In this document: positions 47,001-54,712 of the stretch, in pieces
How positions within the stretch are numbered: the stretch's first letter is position 1
How the letters are laid out: the number at the start of each line of letters is the position of its first letter
Position numbers and translations under genes: made by a program
Assembly (NCBI RefSeq): GCF_000382185.1
Contig: NZ_KB907784.1
Coordinates: forward strand, 2,806,633-2,870,632
Direction of reading: 5' to 3'
From: Bordetella sp. FB-8
Lineage (GTDB): Bacteria; Pseudomonadota; Gammaproteobacteria; Burkholderiales; Burkholderiaceae_B
DNA length: 64,000 bases
Notes under the pieces: model-generated
What the model saw: the letters and a program-made list of their open reading frames with translations, nothing else
Told to the model about the DNA's origin: nothing
Databases searched by the model: none

Positions 47001-47384
47001 GATGCCGGCCTCGCGCGCTTTTCCGGCGAATCGGCGCTGGGCTTGCTCGCCCTGTTCATCCATTTCCGCGAATCCGGCGGAGAACACGACGAGGTTCTTC
47101 ACGCCCGCCTGGATCGCATCTTCGAGAGCGGCGTGCGTACCTGCGGCTGGGATCGCAAAAATCGCCAGGTCGATCGGCCGGCCCACCGCCCGCAGGGTGG
47201 CATAGGCGCGCCGGCCCTGGATTTCCCCGGCGCGCGCGTTGATGGGATAAATCTCGCCGGGATAGCCCTGTTCGATGAGATAGCGCACTGGGACGGCGCC
47301 GATCTTGCCGGGTGTGGCGGAGGCGCCGACGACGGCGATCGATGCGGGAGAGAGGAATGAGTCGAGGTCTTCTGGCAAAGTCAT
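44052..47384 (-). CDS. NDP-forming acyl-CoA synthetase fused to DUF1254/DUF1214 domains
   Basis: Unusual 1110-aa protein. Residues 1-700 are an ADP-forming acyl-CoA synthetase: CoA-binding domain (SIAVVGASATPGKIGAVP), succinyl-CoA-ligase-like domain with the phosphohistidine in SAAASHTAALAGDD, and ATP-grasp domain (VAMKVLSADIPHKSDVGGVI). From about 700 onwards it matches DUF1254 (VTPNNDTLFTNAWLDLSTGP) and then DUF1214 (WSITLYRRSDCLLVVNPMGR near 1050), normally a separate protein of unknown function. No frameshift or internal stop marks the junction. It heads the thiolase-SDR operon, so it probably activates the pathway's acid to its CoA ester. The role of the extra domains is unknown. Confidence 0.85.
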   Translation of the reverse strand: MTLPEDLDSFLSPASIAVVGASATPGKIGAVPVRYLIEQGYPGEIYPINARAGEIQGRRAYATLRAVGRPIDLAIFAIPAAGTHAALEDAIQAGVKNLVVFSAGFAEMDEQGEQAQRRFAGKAREAGIRVLGPNCLGFMNVARSVYATFSPVVSTGLARPGGVGLVSQSGAFGAYAYAMARQRDVGLSMWVTTGNESDISVADCIAWMAHDPATKIIMAYLEGCRDGASLRRALDLARAAGKPVVAVKVGRTALGASAAASHTAALAGDDAAFDALLRQHGAWRARSIEEFFDIAHSLAVAGLPANPQVGLLTVSGGVGVMMADDAAEAGLDVPALPPAAQAKIRARIPLAATRNPVDITGQVTAEPGLLETTARIMLGDAGHGSLLIFLAAFGAMPAMQEIQRNMARNLHRDFPGRLVIFSALTGSEQQQALEASGCLSFADPARAIRVLAAMNFFRTRTSQPAIAAAPVAALVLQPGPYNEADAMALLRESGIPAVPTRRAASRDEAVVHARALGFPVAMKVLSADIPHKSDVGGVILNIRDENEAGAAHDRILQSAGRAAPAAHLDGVLVAPMIRGGVECILGARRDPALGVVVMLGSGGVNVELLGDVALRLAPVDLAQAHAMIDELKTAPMLRGFRGAPMADEPALAEAIVRLSHFAIAAGDALESVELNPFAVLPRGQGALALDAFLQFRADPDDMRQTVITTLPLFEMARMRAVNTPRKHAVRGFAGESPASRMRWVNLFTHTRRLRGPQDREVVTPNNDTLFTNAWLDLSTGPLVIDVPAMGERYWVLGFLDAWTNPWAYAGRRTTGGDAQRLFVHGPAWTGDAPADMHCISAPSDDVWVIGRILADHDDEDLTRVHTLQDCFAIRRPDGTPALARIDTLIDDPGTGTPTAAEYLRVLQSMLARNPSPRPLPGWPPAPQDLQPALAQVYAELRDVAHPSELGGGWTTAVSVRRNFGDDILARARVARNWIGTLGTEEAMYIMAEVDADGQALTGARRYVLRFAPQAEPQVGAFWSITLYRRSDCLLVVNPMGRHSIGDRTHGLRRDADGGLSIYIQTEDPGPEKNWLPAPAGAGFYLTLRLYQPGRAHLDSTFEYPPVRRAD

Positions 47385-47514
47385 GAGGCGGCTTGGCGGG
47401 ATTCGGGGCTACTGCCCGTAGACACCGCGGACGTCCGCATTGCTCGCGGTCGCCGGGTACGATCGTTCAAGATACCGGCCTGGCTTTTATCAGACAAGAC
47501 GCAATTTTAGAATG

Positions 47515-47530
47515 TTTTATAGGTTTATCT
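47515..47530 (-). promoter_or_regulatory. Shared 16-bp motif, copy upstream of the synthetase operon
   Basis: Minus-strand AGATAAACCTATAAAA, lying in the 145-base gap upstream of the fused synthetase gene, against the stop of the LysR gene. It matches 13 of 16 bases with the motif at 48511-48526 upstream of the Bug receptor gene. Both transcription units border the same LysR gene, so this is a candidate LysR binding site. Confidence 0.4.
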
Positions 47531-48468
47531 TATTTATTGTGATGCTGTTTCGTCTTGGGTGTCGGTCGGCTGCCATCCCAGGTCGCCGCCATGTCGAGCG
47601 CGTAGTCTAGGAAGCTTTCCACGGCGGGCGACAGCGCGTCCCTTTGGCGCGCGAAGATCGCAATGCGCCAGGTGACCGCAGGCTGGCGCAGAGGCAGGAA
47701 GGCCAGACCGAAGCCTTCTACCAGCGACCGTGACATGGAAGGGCAGATGACATAGCCCGGCCTGAATTTCAGCAGGGCGAGTGCCGTATTGACGCGGTGC
47801 ACCGGCACAACGTTCCCGGGGTGGTGGCGCTGCGGAACGTGGCTCAGGACGTTGAGCGCCAGGTTGGGCATATAGTTGATGAGCGCTCGTTCACGCAGGT
47901 CCTGCCAACTCACCGAATCACTGGCCGCCAGCGGGTCGTCCCGGCGCAACGCGGCCCAGAGCGGGTCGACCCGGATCATGTGGGCCTCCACCGCGTCGTC
48001 CGCCAGAACGCCGGCCGGACCAAAGCCCAGATCCGAGCTGCCGCTATGCAGATTGGACAACACTTGCTCGATCGGCACATCGTCGAATCGGACATCGACA
48101 CCCGGATAGCGCTCGACGTAGCCGGCGATCAGTTCGGGCAGCAAGGTGCACGATAGCGGTTCGGGGGCGGCTACCCGGATCAGGCCGCGGCGCAGGTCTT
48201 TCAGATTGGTCACGCTTTGTACTGCGTCTTCTGTCGCGGCGAGCACGCGGCGGGCCATGGGCTCGAATGCGGATCCGACTACGGACACGCCGACGCTGCG
48301 TGTGTTGCGGTCCAGCAGGCGTACACCGAGCCGGCCTTCCAGTTCCTTGATCAACCCGCTGAGTGCCGCCTGCGAAAGGTGCATGGTTTGAGCCGCTTCC
48401 GAGAAGCTGCCGGAATCAAGCACGGCAATGAAGGCGCGCAGTTGTCTCAGTGTAATGTCCAGTGGCAT
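47530..48468 (-). CDS. LysR-family regulator of the thiolase/Bug cluster
   Basis: LysR-type transcription factor of 312 aa. It has an N-terminal helix-turn-helix (FIAVLDSGSFSEAAQTMHLSQAALSGLIKELEGRLG) and an effector-binding domain. It lies between the synthetase-thiolase-SDR operon (same strand, downstream) and a divergent Bug-type receptor gene. A pathway-specific activator responding to the substrate or its CoA ester is the natural reading, but the inducer is unknown. Confidence 0.9.
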   Translation of the reverse strand: MPLDITLRQLRAFIAVLDSGSFSEAAQTMHLSQAALSGLIKELEGRLGVRLLDRNTRSVGVSVVGSAFEPMARRVLAATEDAVQSVTNLKDLRRGLIRVAAPEPLSCTLLPELIAGYVERYPGVDVRFDDVPIEQVLSNLHSGSSDLGFGPAGVLADDAVEAHMIRVDPLWAALRRDDPLAASDSVSWQDLRERALINYMPNLALNVLSHVPQRHHPGNVVPVHRVNTALALLKFRPGYVICPSMSRSLVEGFGLAFLPLRQPAVTWRIAIFARQRDALSPAVESFLDYALDMAATWDGSRPTPKTKQHHNK

Positions 48469-48510
48469 GCAAGCCCTCGCTGGTGATCGGAGAAGGAAAA
48501 TTTATATATT

Positions 48511-48526
48511 AGATAATCCTATTAAT
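48511..48526 (+). promoter_or_regulatory. Shared 16-bp motif, copy upstream of the Bug receptor gene
   Basis: AGATAATCCTATTAAT in the 230-base LysR-Bug intergenic region, which is very A/T-rich from about 48498 to 48560. It pairs with 47515-47530 (13/16 identical, opposite strand). It lies 42 bases from the LysR start, a typical place for an autoregulatory LysR site. No other gene is seen in this gap. Confidence 0.4.
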
Positions 48527-48698
48527 TATAAATAAATTGAAATTTGATTTGATATATAACGCCTCCTATCATGGGGCGTCCTACTTTGGGCTCGACGGGA
48601 ATCGTCAAGCCCAAACAGAGTGGGACGGGCGTGTGCGCCGATGTTCAGGTGCGCCGGCCGGCACCGACGCATATTCGAATAAATCAGGAGACAAAACC

Positions 48699-49679
48699 AT
48701 GAGCGTGAACCGAAGGGCGCTGCTGCGCGCAGCCACTGCAGGTCTTTTTTGCGGCATCGTGCCGCGTGTGTTTGCGCAGGGACGCTGGCCCTCCCATACC
48801 GTAAGAATCATCTCCCCTTATGGGGCCGGCGGACCCAATGACATCTCGGCACGAATCATCGGGCAATATGTCGGACATCGCCTGGGCCAGTCTTTCATTG
48901 TCGAGAACAGGGCGGGCGCGGGCACCCGCGTAGCCAACGAGTACGTGGCTCATGCGTCCGCCGACGGATACACTTTTCTGTACGCTGCTGCGCCCTATGC
49001 GACGCTGGAGGCGCTGTACGGCAAGCTGGGCTACGACCCCAGGAAAGATCTGAAACCGGTCGCCATGACCGCAACGGTTCCGCTATTTCTGGTCGTCAAC
49101 GCGAAGCTGCCGGTGAAAACGGCGCAGGATCTGGCCGCTTACGGCAAGTCGCGCCCCGACGGATTGACTTTCGGGTCGCCTGGCAACGGCTCGCTGCCAC
49201 ACCTGGCTGCGGAGCTGTTTCTGCGCGAAGCCGGCGTGAAAGGGGTCGTGGTCCAGTACCGGGGCGATGCCATGGCCTATACCGATCTGCTTGCAGGCAG
49301 GCTTGACGCGACGCTCACGGCCATCACCGTCGCGCTGCCTTACATTCAGTCTGGCAAGCTGCGGGTGCTGGGCGTTGCTTCATCCGAGCGCAGCAGGATC
49401 TATCCCCAGGCTCCCACGTTGCGCGAGCAGGGGCTGTCCAGCGTGGTCGCCTCCGCCTGGTACGGCTTCATGGCGCCGTCCGGCGTGCCCGATGCCATCG
49501 TCGGCCGCATGGATAAAGAGGTCAACCGCGCTCTGCGCGACAAGGACGTGCGCAGCAAGTTCATATTGCAGGGTATGGAACCCCACGGCACCAGCGCCGC
49601 CGAATTCGGCAAGTTTATCGATTCCGAAATGGTCAAATGGGGCGATGTCATCCGCAACGCGCACATAAAGGGAGATTGA
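48699..49679 (+). CDS. Bug-family (TctC-like) periplasmic solute receptor
   Basis: Tripartite tricarboxylate transporter receptor of 326 aa, secreted to the periplasm. The signal peptide carries a twin arginine (NRRALLRAATAG) and ends near VFA-QGR, so Tat export is possible. Family features are the PYGAGGPNDISARIIGQYV segment, the GNGSLPHLAAELF pocket loop and the C-terminal APSGVPDAIVGRMDKEVN. Large numbers of such orphan receptors are typical of Bordetella relatives. No TctAB permease genes are near. The ribosome binding site CAGGAG supports the start. It probably binds the acid handled by the divergent operon. Confidence 0.9.
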   Translation: MSVNRRALLRAATAGLFCGIVPRVFAQGRWPSHTVRIISPYGAGGPNDISARIIGQYVGHRLGQSFIVENRAGAGTRVANEYVAHASADGYTFLYAAAPYATLEALYGKLGYDPRKDLKPVAMTATVPLFLVVNAKLPVKTAQDLAAYGKSRPDGLTFGSPGNGSLPHLAAELFLREAGVKGVVVQYRGDAMAYTDLLAGRLDATLTAITVALPYIQSGKLRVLGVASSERSRIYPQAPTLREQGLSSVVASAWYGFMAPSGVPDAIVGRMDKEVNRALRDKDVRSKFILQGMEPHGTSAAEFGKFIDSEMVKWGDVIRNAHIKGD

Positions 49680-49803
49680 CTTGTGTCGCCCGATACGGGT
49701 TTGGGGATGCGGGACGCAGGGCCGCCTGCATGGCGGTTTCCTGTCTTCGCGGTCCATGCCGCCATATGGCCTTGCGCATCTGCGCGAGACTTCCGTAGGC
49801 AAC

Positions 49804-49839
49804 AAAAAGCCCCAGACCAGTGAAATCTAGGGCTTTTTT
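49804..49839. terminator. Bidirectional terminator between the Bug gene and the tRNA genes
   Basis: Arms AAAAAGCCC and GGGCTTTTT, extended by AGA/TCT across one mismatch, with a loop of about nine bases. The T run on each strand suits both the plus-strand receptor gene and the minus-strand tRNA operon, which ends 37 bases away. Confidence 0.75.
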
Positions 49840-49876
49840 ATCAACGTCCATCCAAAACTACGGACGTCTTTGCTAT

Positions 49877-49953
49877 TGGTAGGCGGTATTGGAATCGAAC
49901 CAACGACCTCCACGATGTCAACGTGGCGCTCTAACCATCTGAGCTAACCGCCT
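49877..49953 (-). tRNA. tRNA-Val (GAC)
   Basis: 77 nt including encoded CCA. The acceptor AGGCGGT pairs with ACCGCCT, the anticodon arm is CCACG-TTGACAT-CGTGG with anticodon GAC, and the T arm contains GGTTCGATTCC. It is second in a tandem with tRNA-Leu, 10 bases downstream of it on the minus strand. Confidence 0.96.
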
Positions 49954-49963
49954 AGAAATTCTG

Positions 49964-50048
49964 TGGTGCCCAGGAGAGGACTCGAACCTCCACACCTTGC
50001 GGCACATGGACCTGAACCATGCGCGTCTACCAATTCCGCCACCTGGGC
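49964..50048 (-). tRNA. tRNA-Leu (CAG)
   Basis: 85 nt including encoded CCA. The acceptor GCCCAGG pairs with CCTGGGC, the D arm is TGGCGGAATTGGTAGACGCG, and the anticodon arm is CATGG-TTCAGGT-CCATG with anticodon CAG. A long variable arm marks it as class II. First gene of the two-tRNA operon. Confidence 0.96.
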
Positions 50049-50196
50049 ACTGTTAGCGCGTCACGCTGGGGGTTGTGATACGCTTCGCAGCACATTCACG
50101 ACCTGCAAAAAGCAGGCTTTTCAGCGGTACATTCTATTCAGTGTCTAGCCTTGGGCTGGCCACAGAAGCTGCGCATTATAAACAGGATTTTTAGCT

Positions 50197-52809
50197 TTGG
50201 CAAAACGACCGAACAGCGGCACGCACAAACCATCCGTTCTCCTGGGAGGCCTGAAGAATCCGCAGGAGGACCCGCTCGCCGAACCGAGTGGCATGGCCGA
50301 ACAGGCCAAGCCGCAAGCGCGTTCCACCCAAGCGGACGAATCGCCCAAAGCCGCCGCGCCGCGCGCCGCAAGGACGTCCGGGCCGGCCAAGGTCGTGCCG
50401 CAAACGCCGCCCGAGTTCGACCCGGACGTTCCTTCGCGTGAGGCCATATTGAACGCCTTGCGCTCGGCTCCCGCGCCCTTGTCGGCCGATGACCTGGCTC
50501 AGCGCATGAGCGTCGAGCGCGAGGCCACGCGCGTGGGCTTTGACCGCCGGCTCTCCGCCATGGAGCGGGACGGCCAGCTGATGCCCAACCGCAAGGGCTT
50601 GCTGCTGCTTGCCAACAAGCTCGATTTCGTGGCGGGCAAGGTGCAGGGGCACCGCGACGGCTTCGGCTTTCTGCTGCGCGACGATGGCGGGCCGGACCTC
50701 TTCCTGGCGCCGCGCGAGATGCTCAAGGTGCTGCACGGCGACCGCGTGCTGGCCAAGCCTTCGGGCGACTACCGCGGCAAGCCGGAAGGCACGATCGTCG
50801 AAGTCATCGAGCGGCGCACCAACAAGCTGGTGGGCCGCTTTCTGCACGAGCATGGTCTGTCCATCGTGGTGCCGGAAGATCAGCGCATCAAGCACGACAT
50901 CCTCATTCCTCCCGGAGATACCAACGGCGCGCAGCACGGCCAAGTGGTGTCGGTGCAGATCATCGAGCAGCCCACCCGGCACACTCAGCCCCTGGGCCGC
51001 GTCTCCGAGGTGCTGGGCGAGATCGACGATCCCGGCATGGAGATCGAGATCGCGGTGCGCAAGTTCGACGTGCCGGTCGATTTTTCCGAGGCGGCGCACA
51101 AGCAGGCCGGACGCCTGCCCGACGTGGTGCGCAAGCCGGATCTGAAGGGCAGGGTGGACCTGCGCGACGTGCCGCTCATCACCATCGATGGTGAAGACGC
51201 GCGCGATTTCGACGACGCGGTCTATTGCGAACCCGTGGACCTGGGCACGGGCCAGCGCAAGCGCCCGGGCTGGCGCCTGCTGGTGGCTATCGCCGACGTC
51301 AGCCACTATGTGCAACCCGACGAGCCGCTGGATGAAGACGCACTCGAGCGTGGCACTAGCGTGTACTTCCCGCGCCGGGTCATACCCATGCTGCCTGAGT
51401 CGCTGTCCAACGGCCTGTGTTCATTGAACCCGCAGGTGGATCGGCTGGTGCTGGTGTGCGACATGATCATCCCGGCCAGCGGCGCCAAAGCCGGCACGGT
51501 CACGGCCTACCAGTTCTACAACGCGGTCATGTACTCGCATGCGCGCACGACCTATACCAATGTATGGGCTGCGCTGCAGCAGCCGGGAGGGCCGGCGGCC
51601 AATGCGCTGCAGGGCGTGCTGCCGCAGATCCGCAATCTGCACGAGATCTACCTGCAGCTGGCCCAAGCGCGCAAGAAGCGCGGCGCCATCGATTTCGAGA
51701 CGGTCGAGACCAAGATCGTCTGCAACCAGTTGGGCCGCATCGAACAGATCGTGGGCGTGGTGCGCAACGAGGCGCACAAGCTCATCGAGGAGTGCATGCT
51801 GGCGGCCAATACCTGTGCGGCGGACTTCATGTCGCGCAGCAAGCATCCCGGCCTGTATCGCGTACACGAAGGCCCCACGCCGGAACGCCTGCAGTCGCTG
51901 CGCGAATTCCTGCGCACCGTGGGGCTGTCCATGGGGGGGGGCGACGAACCCACTGCGGCCGACTACGGAAAATTCATCGACTCGGTGCGCGGTCGGCCCG
52001 ATTTCCCGCTGCTGCAGACCATGTGCCTGCGTTCCATGCAGCAGGCCATCTACAGCCCCGACAACGTCGGCCACTTCGGCCTGGCCTACCCGGGTTACTC
52101 GCATTTCACTTCACCCATCCGGCGCTATCCCGACCTGTTGACGCATCGCGTCATCAAGGCCTTGATCGAAGGCCAGCGCTATGTGCCGCGGCTCGAAGGC
52201 CAGCCCGTCATCAAGGGGGAGTCGCAGGGCGAGCACGAGCACGCGGTCTGGGAAAAACTCGGCCTCATCCTTTCGGCCACCGAGCGCCGCGCCGACGAGG
52301 CTTCGCGCGATGTGGAGGCCTGGCTCAAATGCTGGTTCGTCAAGGAACGCGTGGGCGAGGACTTCAGCGGCACGGTCACGGGCGTGGCGAGTTTCGGCAT
52401 CTTCGTCACGCTGGACACACTGCACGTCGAAGGCTTGGTGCATGTGTCGGAACTGGGAGGCGAGTACTTCCAGTTCAACGAGGCCCTTCACGAATTGCGC
52501 GGCGAGCGCACCGGCATGCGTTATCGCTTGACCGACAAGGTGCAGGTGCAGGTCGCGCGCGTGGATTTGGAAGCGCGCCGCATCGAGTTCCGCCTAGTCA
52601 AAGGCACCAGTTTCGAGACCTTGCGCAAGGAGTCCACGCGCCGCGCCGACGAACCGCGCAAGATCAAGCGCGCCGCCGCGCCTAAGCCGCTGGCTCTGAA
52701 AGGCCAGACTGCCAAGCAGCGCCGGGCCGAGGCCAAGAAGGCCAGCAAACCTGTCCAGCCGGTGAAGAAACCGGTCAGGGCAGGGAAGAAGGCAGCGCGG
52801 CCGCGCTGA
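50197..52809 (+). CDS. rnr: Ribonuclease R
   Basis: 3'-to-5' exoribonuclease of 870 aa that degrades structured RNA and takes part in RNA quality control. N-terminal helix-turn-helix and cold-shock regions precede the RNB catalytic domain (ITIDGEDARDFDDAVYCE near residue 327; HFTSPIRRYPDLLTHRVIK). An S1 domain (FSGTVTGVASFGIFVTL, about 722) and a Lys/Arg-rich tail follow. The proposed start is TTG at 50197 with AGGA nine bases upstream; the next ATG (50293) would remove 32 residues. A run of nine G lies inside the gene at 51933-51941. Confidence 0.93.
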   Translation: MAKRPNSGTHKPSVLLGGLKNPQEDPLAEPSGMAEQAKPQARSTQADESPKAAAPRAARTSGPAKVVPQTPPEFDPDVPSREAILNALRSAPAPLSADDLAQRMSVEREATRVGFDRRLSAMERDGQLMPNRKGLLLLANKLDFVAGKVQGHRDGFGFLLRDDGGPDLFLAPREMLKVLHGDRVLAKPSGDYRGKPEGTIVEVIERRTNKLVGRFLHEHGLSIVVPEDQRIKHDILIPPGDTNGAQHGQVVSVQIIEQPTRHTQPLGRVSEVLGEIDDPGMEIEIAVRKFDVPVDFSEAAHKQAGRLPDVVRKPDLKGRVDLRDVPLITIDGEDARDFDDAVYCEPVDLGTGQRKRPGWRLLVAIADVSHYVQPDEPLDEDALERGTSVYFPRRVIPMLPESLSNGLCSLNPQVDRLVLVCDMIIPASGAKAGTVTAYQFYNAVMYSHARTTYTNVWAALQQPGGPAANALQGVLPQIRNLHEIYLQLAQARKKRGAIDFETVETKIVCNQLGRIEQIVGVVRNEAHKLIEECMLAANTCAADFMSRSKHPGLYRVHEGPTPERLQSLREFLRTVGLSMGGGDEPTAADYGKFIDSVRGRPDFPLLQTMCLRSMQQAIYSPDNVGHFGLAYPGYSHFTSPIRRYPDLLTHRVIKALIEGQRYVPRLEGQPVIKGESQGEHEHAVWEKLGLILSATERRADEASRDVEAWLKCWFVKERVGEDFSGTVTGVASFGIFVTLDTLHVEGLVHVSELGGEYFQFNEALHELRGERTGMRYRLTDKVQVQVARVDLEARRIEFRLVKGTSFETLRKESTRRADEPRKIKRAAAPKPLALKGQTAKQRRAEAKKASKPVQPVKKPVRAGKKAARPR
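51933..51941 (+). repeat. G9 homopolymer inside rnr
   Basis: Nine consecutive G residues after an A-T, encoding Met-Gly-Gly-Gly. The frame is intact in this sequence. A slip of one base here would truncate RNase R within the RNB domain. Confidence 0.85.
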
Positions 52810-52868
52810 GCGCCGGACCGCCGGACCGCCATGCCGGCATCGCGCAGGCTGCGGTTCGGTCCTGGCTT

Positions 52869-53633
52869 TTATTTGTCGTCGAAAGACGCAATCTTCTCGA
52901 TCAATTCGACGGTCTTGCGGTAGTGCTCGGTCAGCAGGCGGACCGCCCGTTCGGCGTCGCGCGTCAGCGCGGCATCCATCAACGCCTGATGCTCCTTGCC
53001 CACGTCGCGGTCCATGCCGCCAAGAGCCGGGCGGATGCGCAGCATGGGGCGGCGATAGCGCTCGGTATGGGTGTACATCTGCATGGACAACTCCATCAGC
53101 CAGCGCGAATCGCAGGCGCTGATCAGCGCCCGATGAAATCCCAGATGGCACTGTTCGAGCCGTTCATCGCCCTGTTCCATCGACCCGTCTTCTTGCGGGA
53201 GGGCTTGGCGCCGCCTTGCCGCCAGGGTCAGCGCATGAAATGCCGTCACCAGCGCGGTTTCCCAGGCGTCGTCCCCATTGCTGAGCGAACGACGCATGGC
53301 TTCGCAGTCGATCAGTATGCGGGTCTCGGCGGCATCATGCATTTCGGCGCGCGAAAACGGCGCCGCGCGAAAGCCACGCGACGTGGTCGATGCCACCATC
53401 CGTTCGCTTTGCAAGCGATTGAGCGCCTCGCGTATGGGTGAAAAGCTGCTCCCGTAGCGCTGCTTGAGAAACTCCAGGCGTAGCGATTGGCCTGGCGCGA
53501 TCTCCCCCGCGATGAGGTCGCGCCGCAATAGCCGGTAGACGCGCTCGGCGAAGGTAATGTTCTCGACCTGGTCGCCAGCGGCTTCGTAAGGCAGCCCGGC
53601 GTCTTGTCGAGCAACCTTCAATCGGGGTTTCAA
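52869..53633 (-). CDS. GntR-family regulator (FCD type)
   Basis: Transcription factor of 254 aa. It has an N-terminal winged helix (AERVYRLLRRDLIAGEIAPGQSLRLEFLKQRYG, then SFSPIREALNRLQSERMV) and an all-helical FCD effector domain with the metal-binding pattern including FHRALISACDSRWLMEL. It is the last gene of the nitrilase/gentisate dioxygenase operon, and its start overlaps the nitrilase stop by four bases. It is probably a substrate-responsive repressor of its own operon, acting at the palindrome at 56810-56823. Confidence 0.9.
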   Translation of the reverse strand: MKPRLKVARQDAGLPYEAAGDQVENITFAERVYRLLRRDLIAGEIAPGQSLRLEFLKQRYGSSFSPIREALNRLQSERMVASTTSRGFRAAPFSRAEMHDAAETRILIDCEAMRRSLSNGDDAWETALVTAFHALTLAARRRQALPQEDGSMEQGDERLEQCHLGFHRALISACDSRWLMELSMQMYTHTERYRRPMLRIRPALGGMDRDVGKEHQALMDAALTRDAERAVRLLTEHYRKTVELIEKIASFDDK

Positions 53634-54664
53634 ACCTGCTGCTCCTCTTTCGGGTTGGGCGCGGCAAGCAGTGTATCGAACTCGTCTTGGGCCGCGGGTT
53701 CATCATCCAGGAAGCGGGCCGGATTCAGCTTGCGTCGGTTGATCCGCAGATCGAACACGTCGAAGCGGTTGTAGTGCCCGGTGATGTCGTGCATCTGGCG
53801 GGGCTGTATGCAGCGTCCCAGATCGATGTCCGCGTAGACGATGCCCTCCCGATCGATGAGCGGATCGCCGATCACCCGGCCGTCCGGGCCGAGAATGCCT
53901 GAGAACGCGCTATTGGGGCGGCGCAGCATTTCACGGGCCTGCGGATGCGTGGCGCTCATTGCCTGCACGATCTCGTCCGATATCGTGGAGCACGACACGA
54001 CGGTGTAGACCTTGCCTTCAAAAGAATGAGCCGCCGAACGCACCCGTATGGCTTCGGTCATGTCGTAATCCGCCGGGGCCACGGGAAGCGAGATGTAGCT
54101 GGCTACGTGGACGAGTTCGCCCTGCGCCAGCAGCGCGAAGCGCGCAAGCGTATTGGTGTTCTCGCCGCACGCCAAGGCGCCCAGCGGGCCGATCGCCGTA
54201 TCATGCACGCGCAGCGAAGAGCCGTCGCCGTTGGCCCACGTCAGTTTTTCCGCCCAGGTGGGCACCAGTTTGCGGTGCCTGCCCAACAGCCGGCCGTCCG
54301 GGCCGAGGGTGACGAGGGTGTTGTAGAGGGTGCCTATGCCAATCGGGGAACGCTCGTTCACGCCCACCACGACATGAACTGCGTGAGTCCGCGCAGCGGC
54401 CGCGATTCGCCGGATTTCGGGGCCCGGTATCTCGATGGCGCTGCGGCAGAGCTTTTCGAACCAGGGACTCCCTTCGACGGGATTCATGATCCAGTTCCAA
54501 TACGGGTATCCCGCCACAAAGACCTCGGGGAACGCGATGAGTTCGGCGCCGTTGGCGGCGGCCTGCTCAATCAGCGCGCACACTTTGTCGACGGTGGCAT
54601 CGGTGTCCAGAAAGACGGGCGCGGCCTGTACCGCGGCCGCCTTGAAGCGGGGAAGGTTCAACAT
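53630..54664 (-). CDS. Carbon-nitrogen hydrolase (nitrilase superfamily)
   Basis: Hydrolase of 344 aa with the full Glu-Lys-Cys triad: E47 in IAFPEVFVAGYP, K132 in GRHRKLVPTWAEK and C166 in GALACGENTNTLARFAL. The GYPYWNW and CGENTNxLAR patterns place it near aliphatic nitrilases and their relatives, which have CWEH at this position in classical members. Whether it attacks a nitrile or an amide cannot be decided by eye. It lies between the hydrolase and regulator genes of the operon, so its product presumably feeds the ring-cleavage step. An in-frame ATG at 54682 is the alternative start. Confidence 0.85.
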   Translation of the reverse strand: MLNLPRFKAAAVQAAPVFLDTDATVDKVCALIEQAAANGAELIAFPEVFVAGYPYWNWIMNPVEGSPWFEKLCRSAIEIPGPEIRRIAAAARTHAVHVVVGVNERSPIGIGTLYNTLVTLGPDGRLLGRHRKLVPTWAEKLTWANGDGSSLRVHDTAIGPLGALACGENTNTLARFALLAQGELVHVASYISLPVAPADYDMTEAIRVRSAAHSFEGKVYTVVSCSTISDEIVQAMSATHPQAREMLRRPNSAFSGILGPDGRVIGDPLIDREGIVYADIDLGRCIQPRQMHDITGHYNRFDVFDLRINRRKLNPARFLDDEPAAQDEFDTLLAAPNPKEEQQV

Positions 54665-54712
54665 GGTCGAGGCTCCTGGCAAGAAGGGATCAGAGTTCCT
54701 GGAGGTGGGTTT

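Noticed and set aside
49877..50048. tRNA pair as an attachment site for a genomic island
   Set aside because: No integrase and no repeated tRNA 3' end nearby; the neighbours are ordinary chromosomal genes.
50102..50122. CCTGC-AAAAA-GCAGG hairpin as a terminator
   Set aside because: No gene ends upstream on the plus strand, and the minus strand lacks a T run after it; it sits in the tRNA promoter region.
50151..50179. TTGGGC-N17-CATTAT as rnr promoter
   Set aside because: Spacing is right, but the expected transcript start would fall on the ribosome binding site just before the TTG start, leaving almost no leader.
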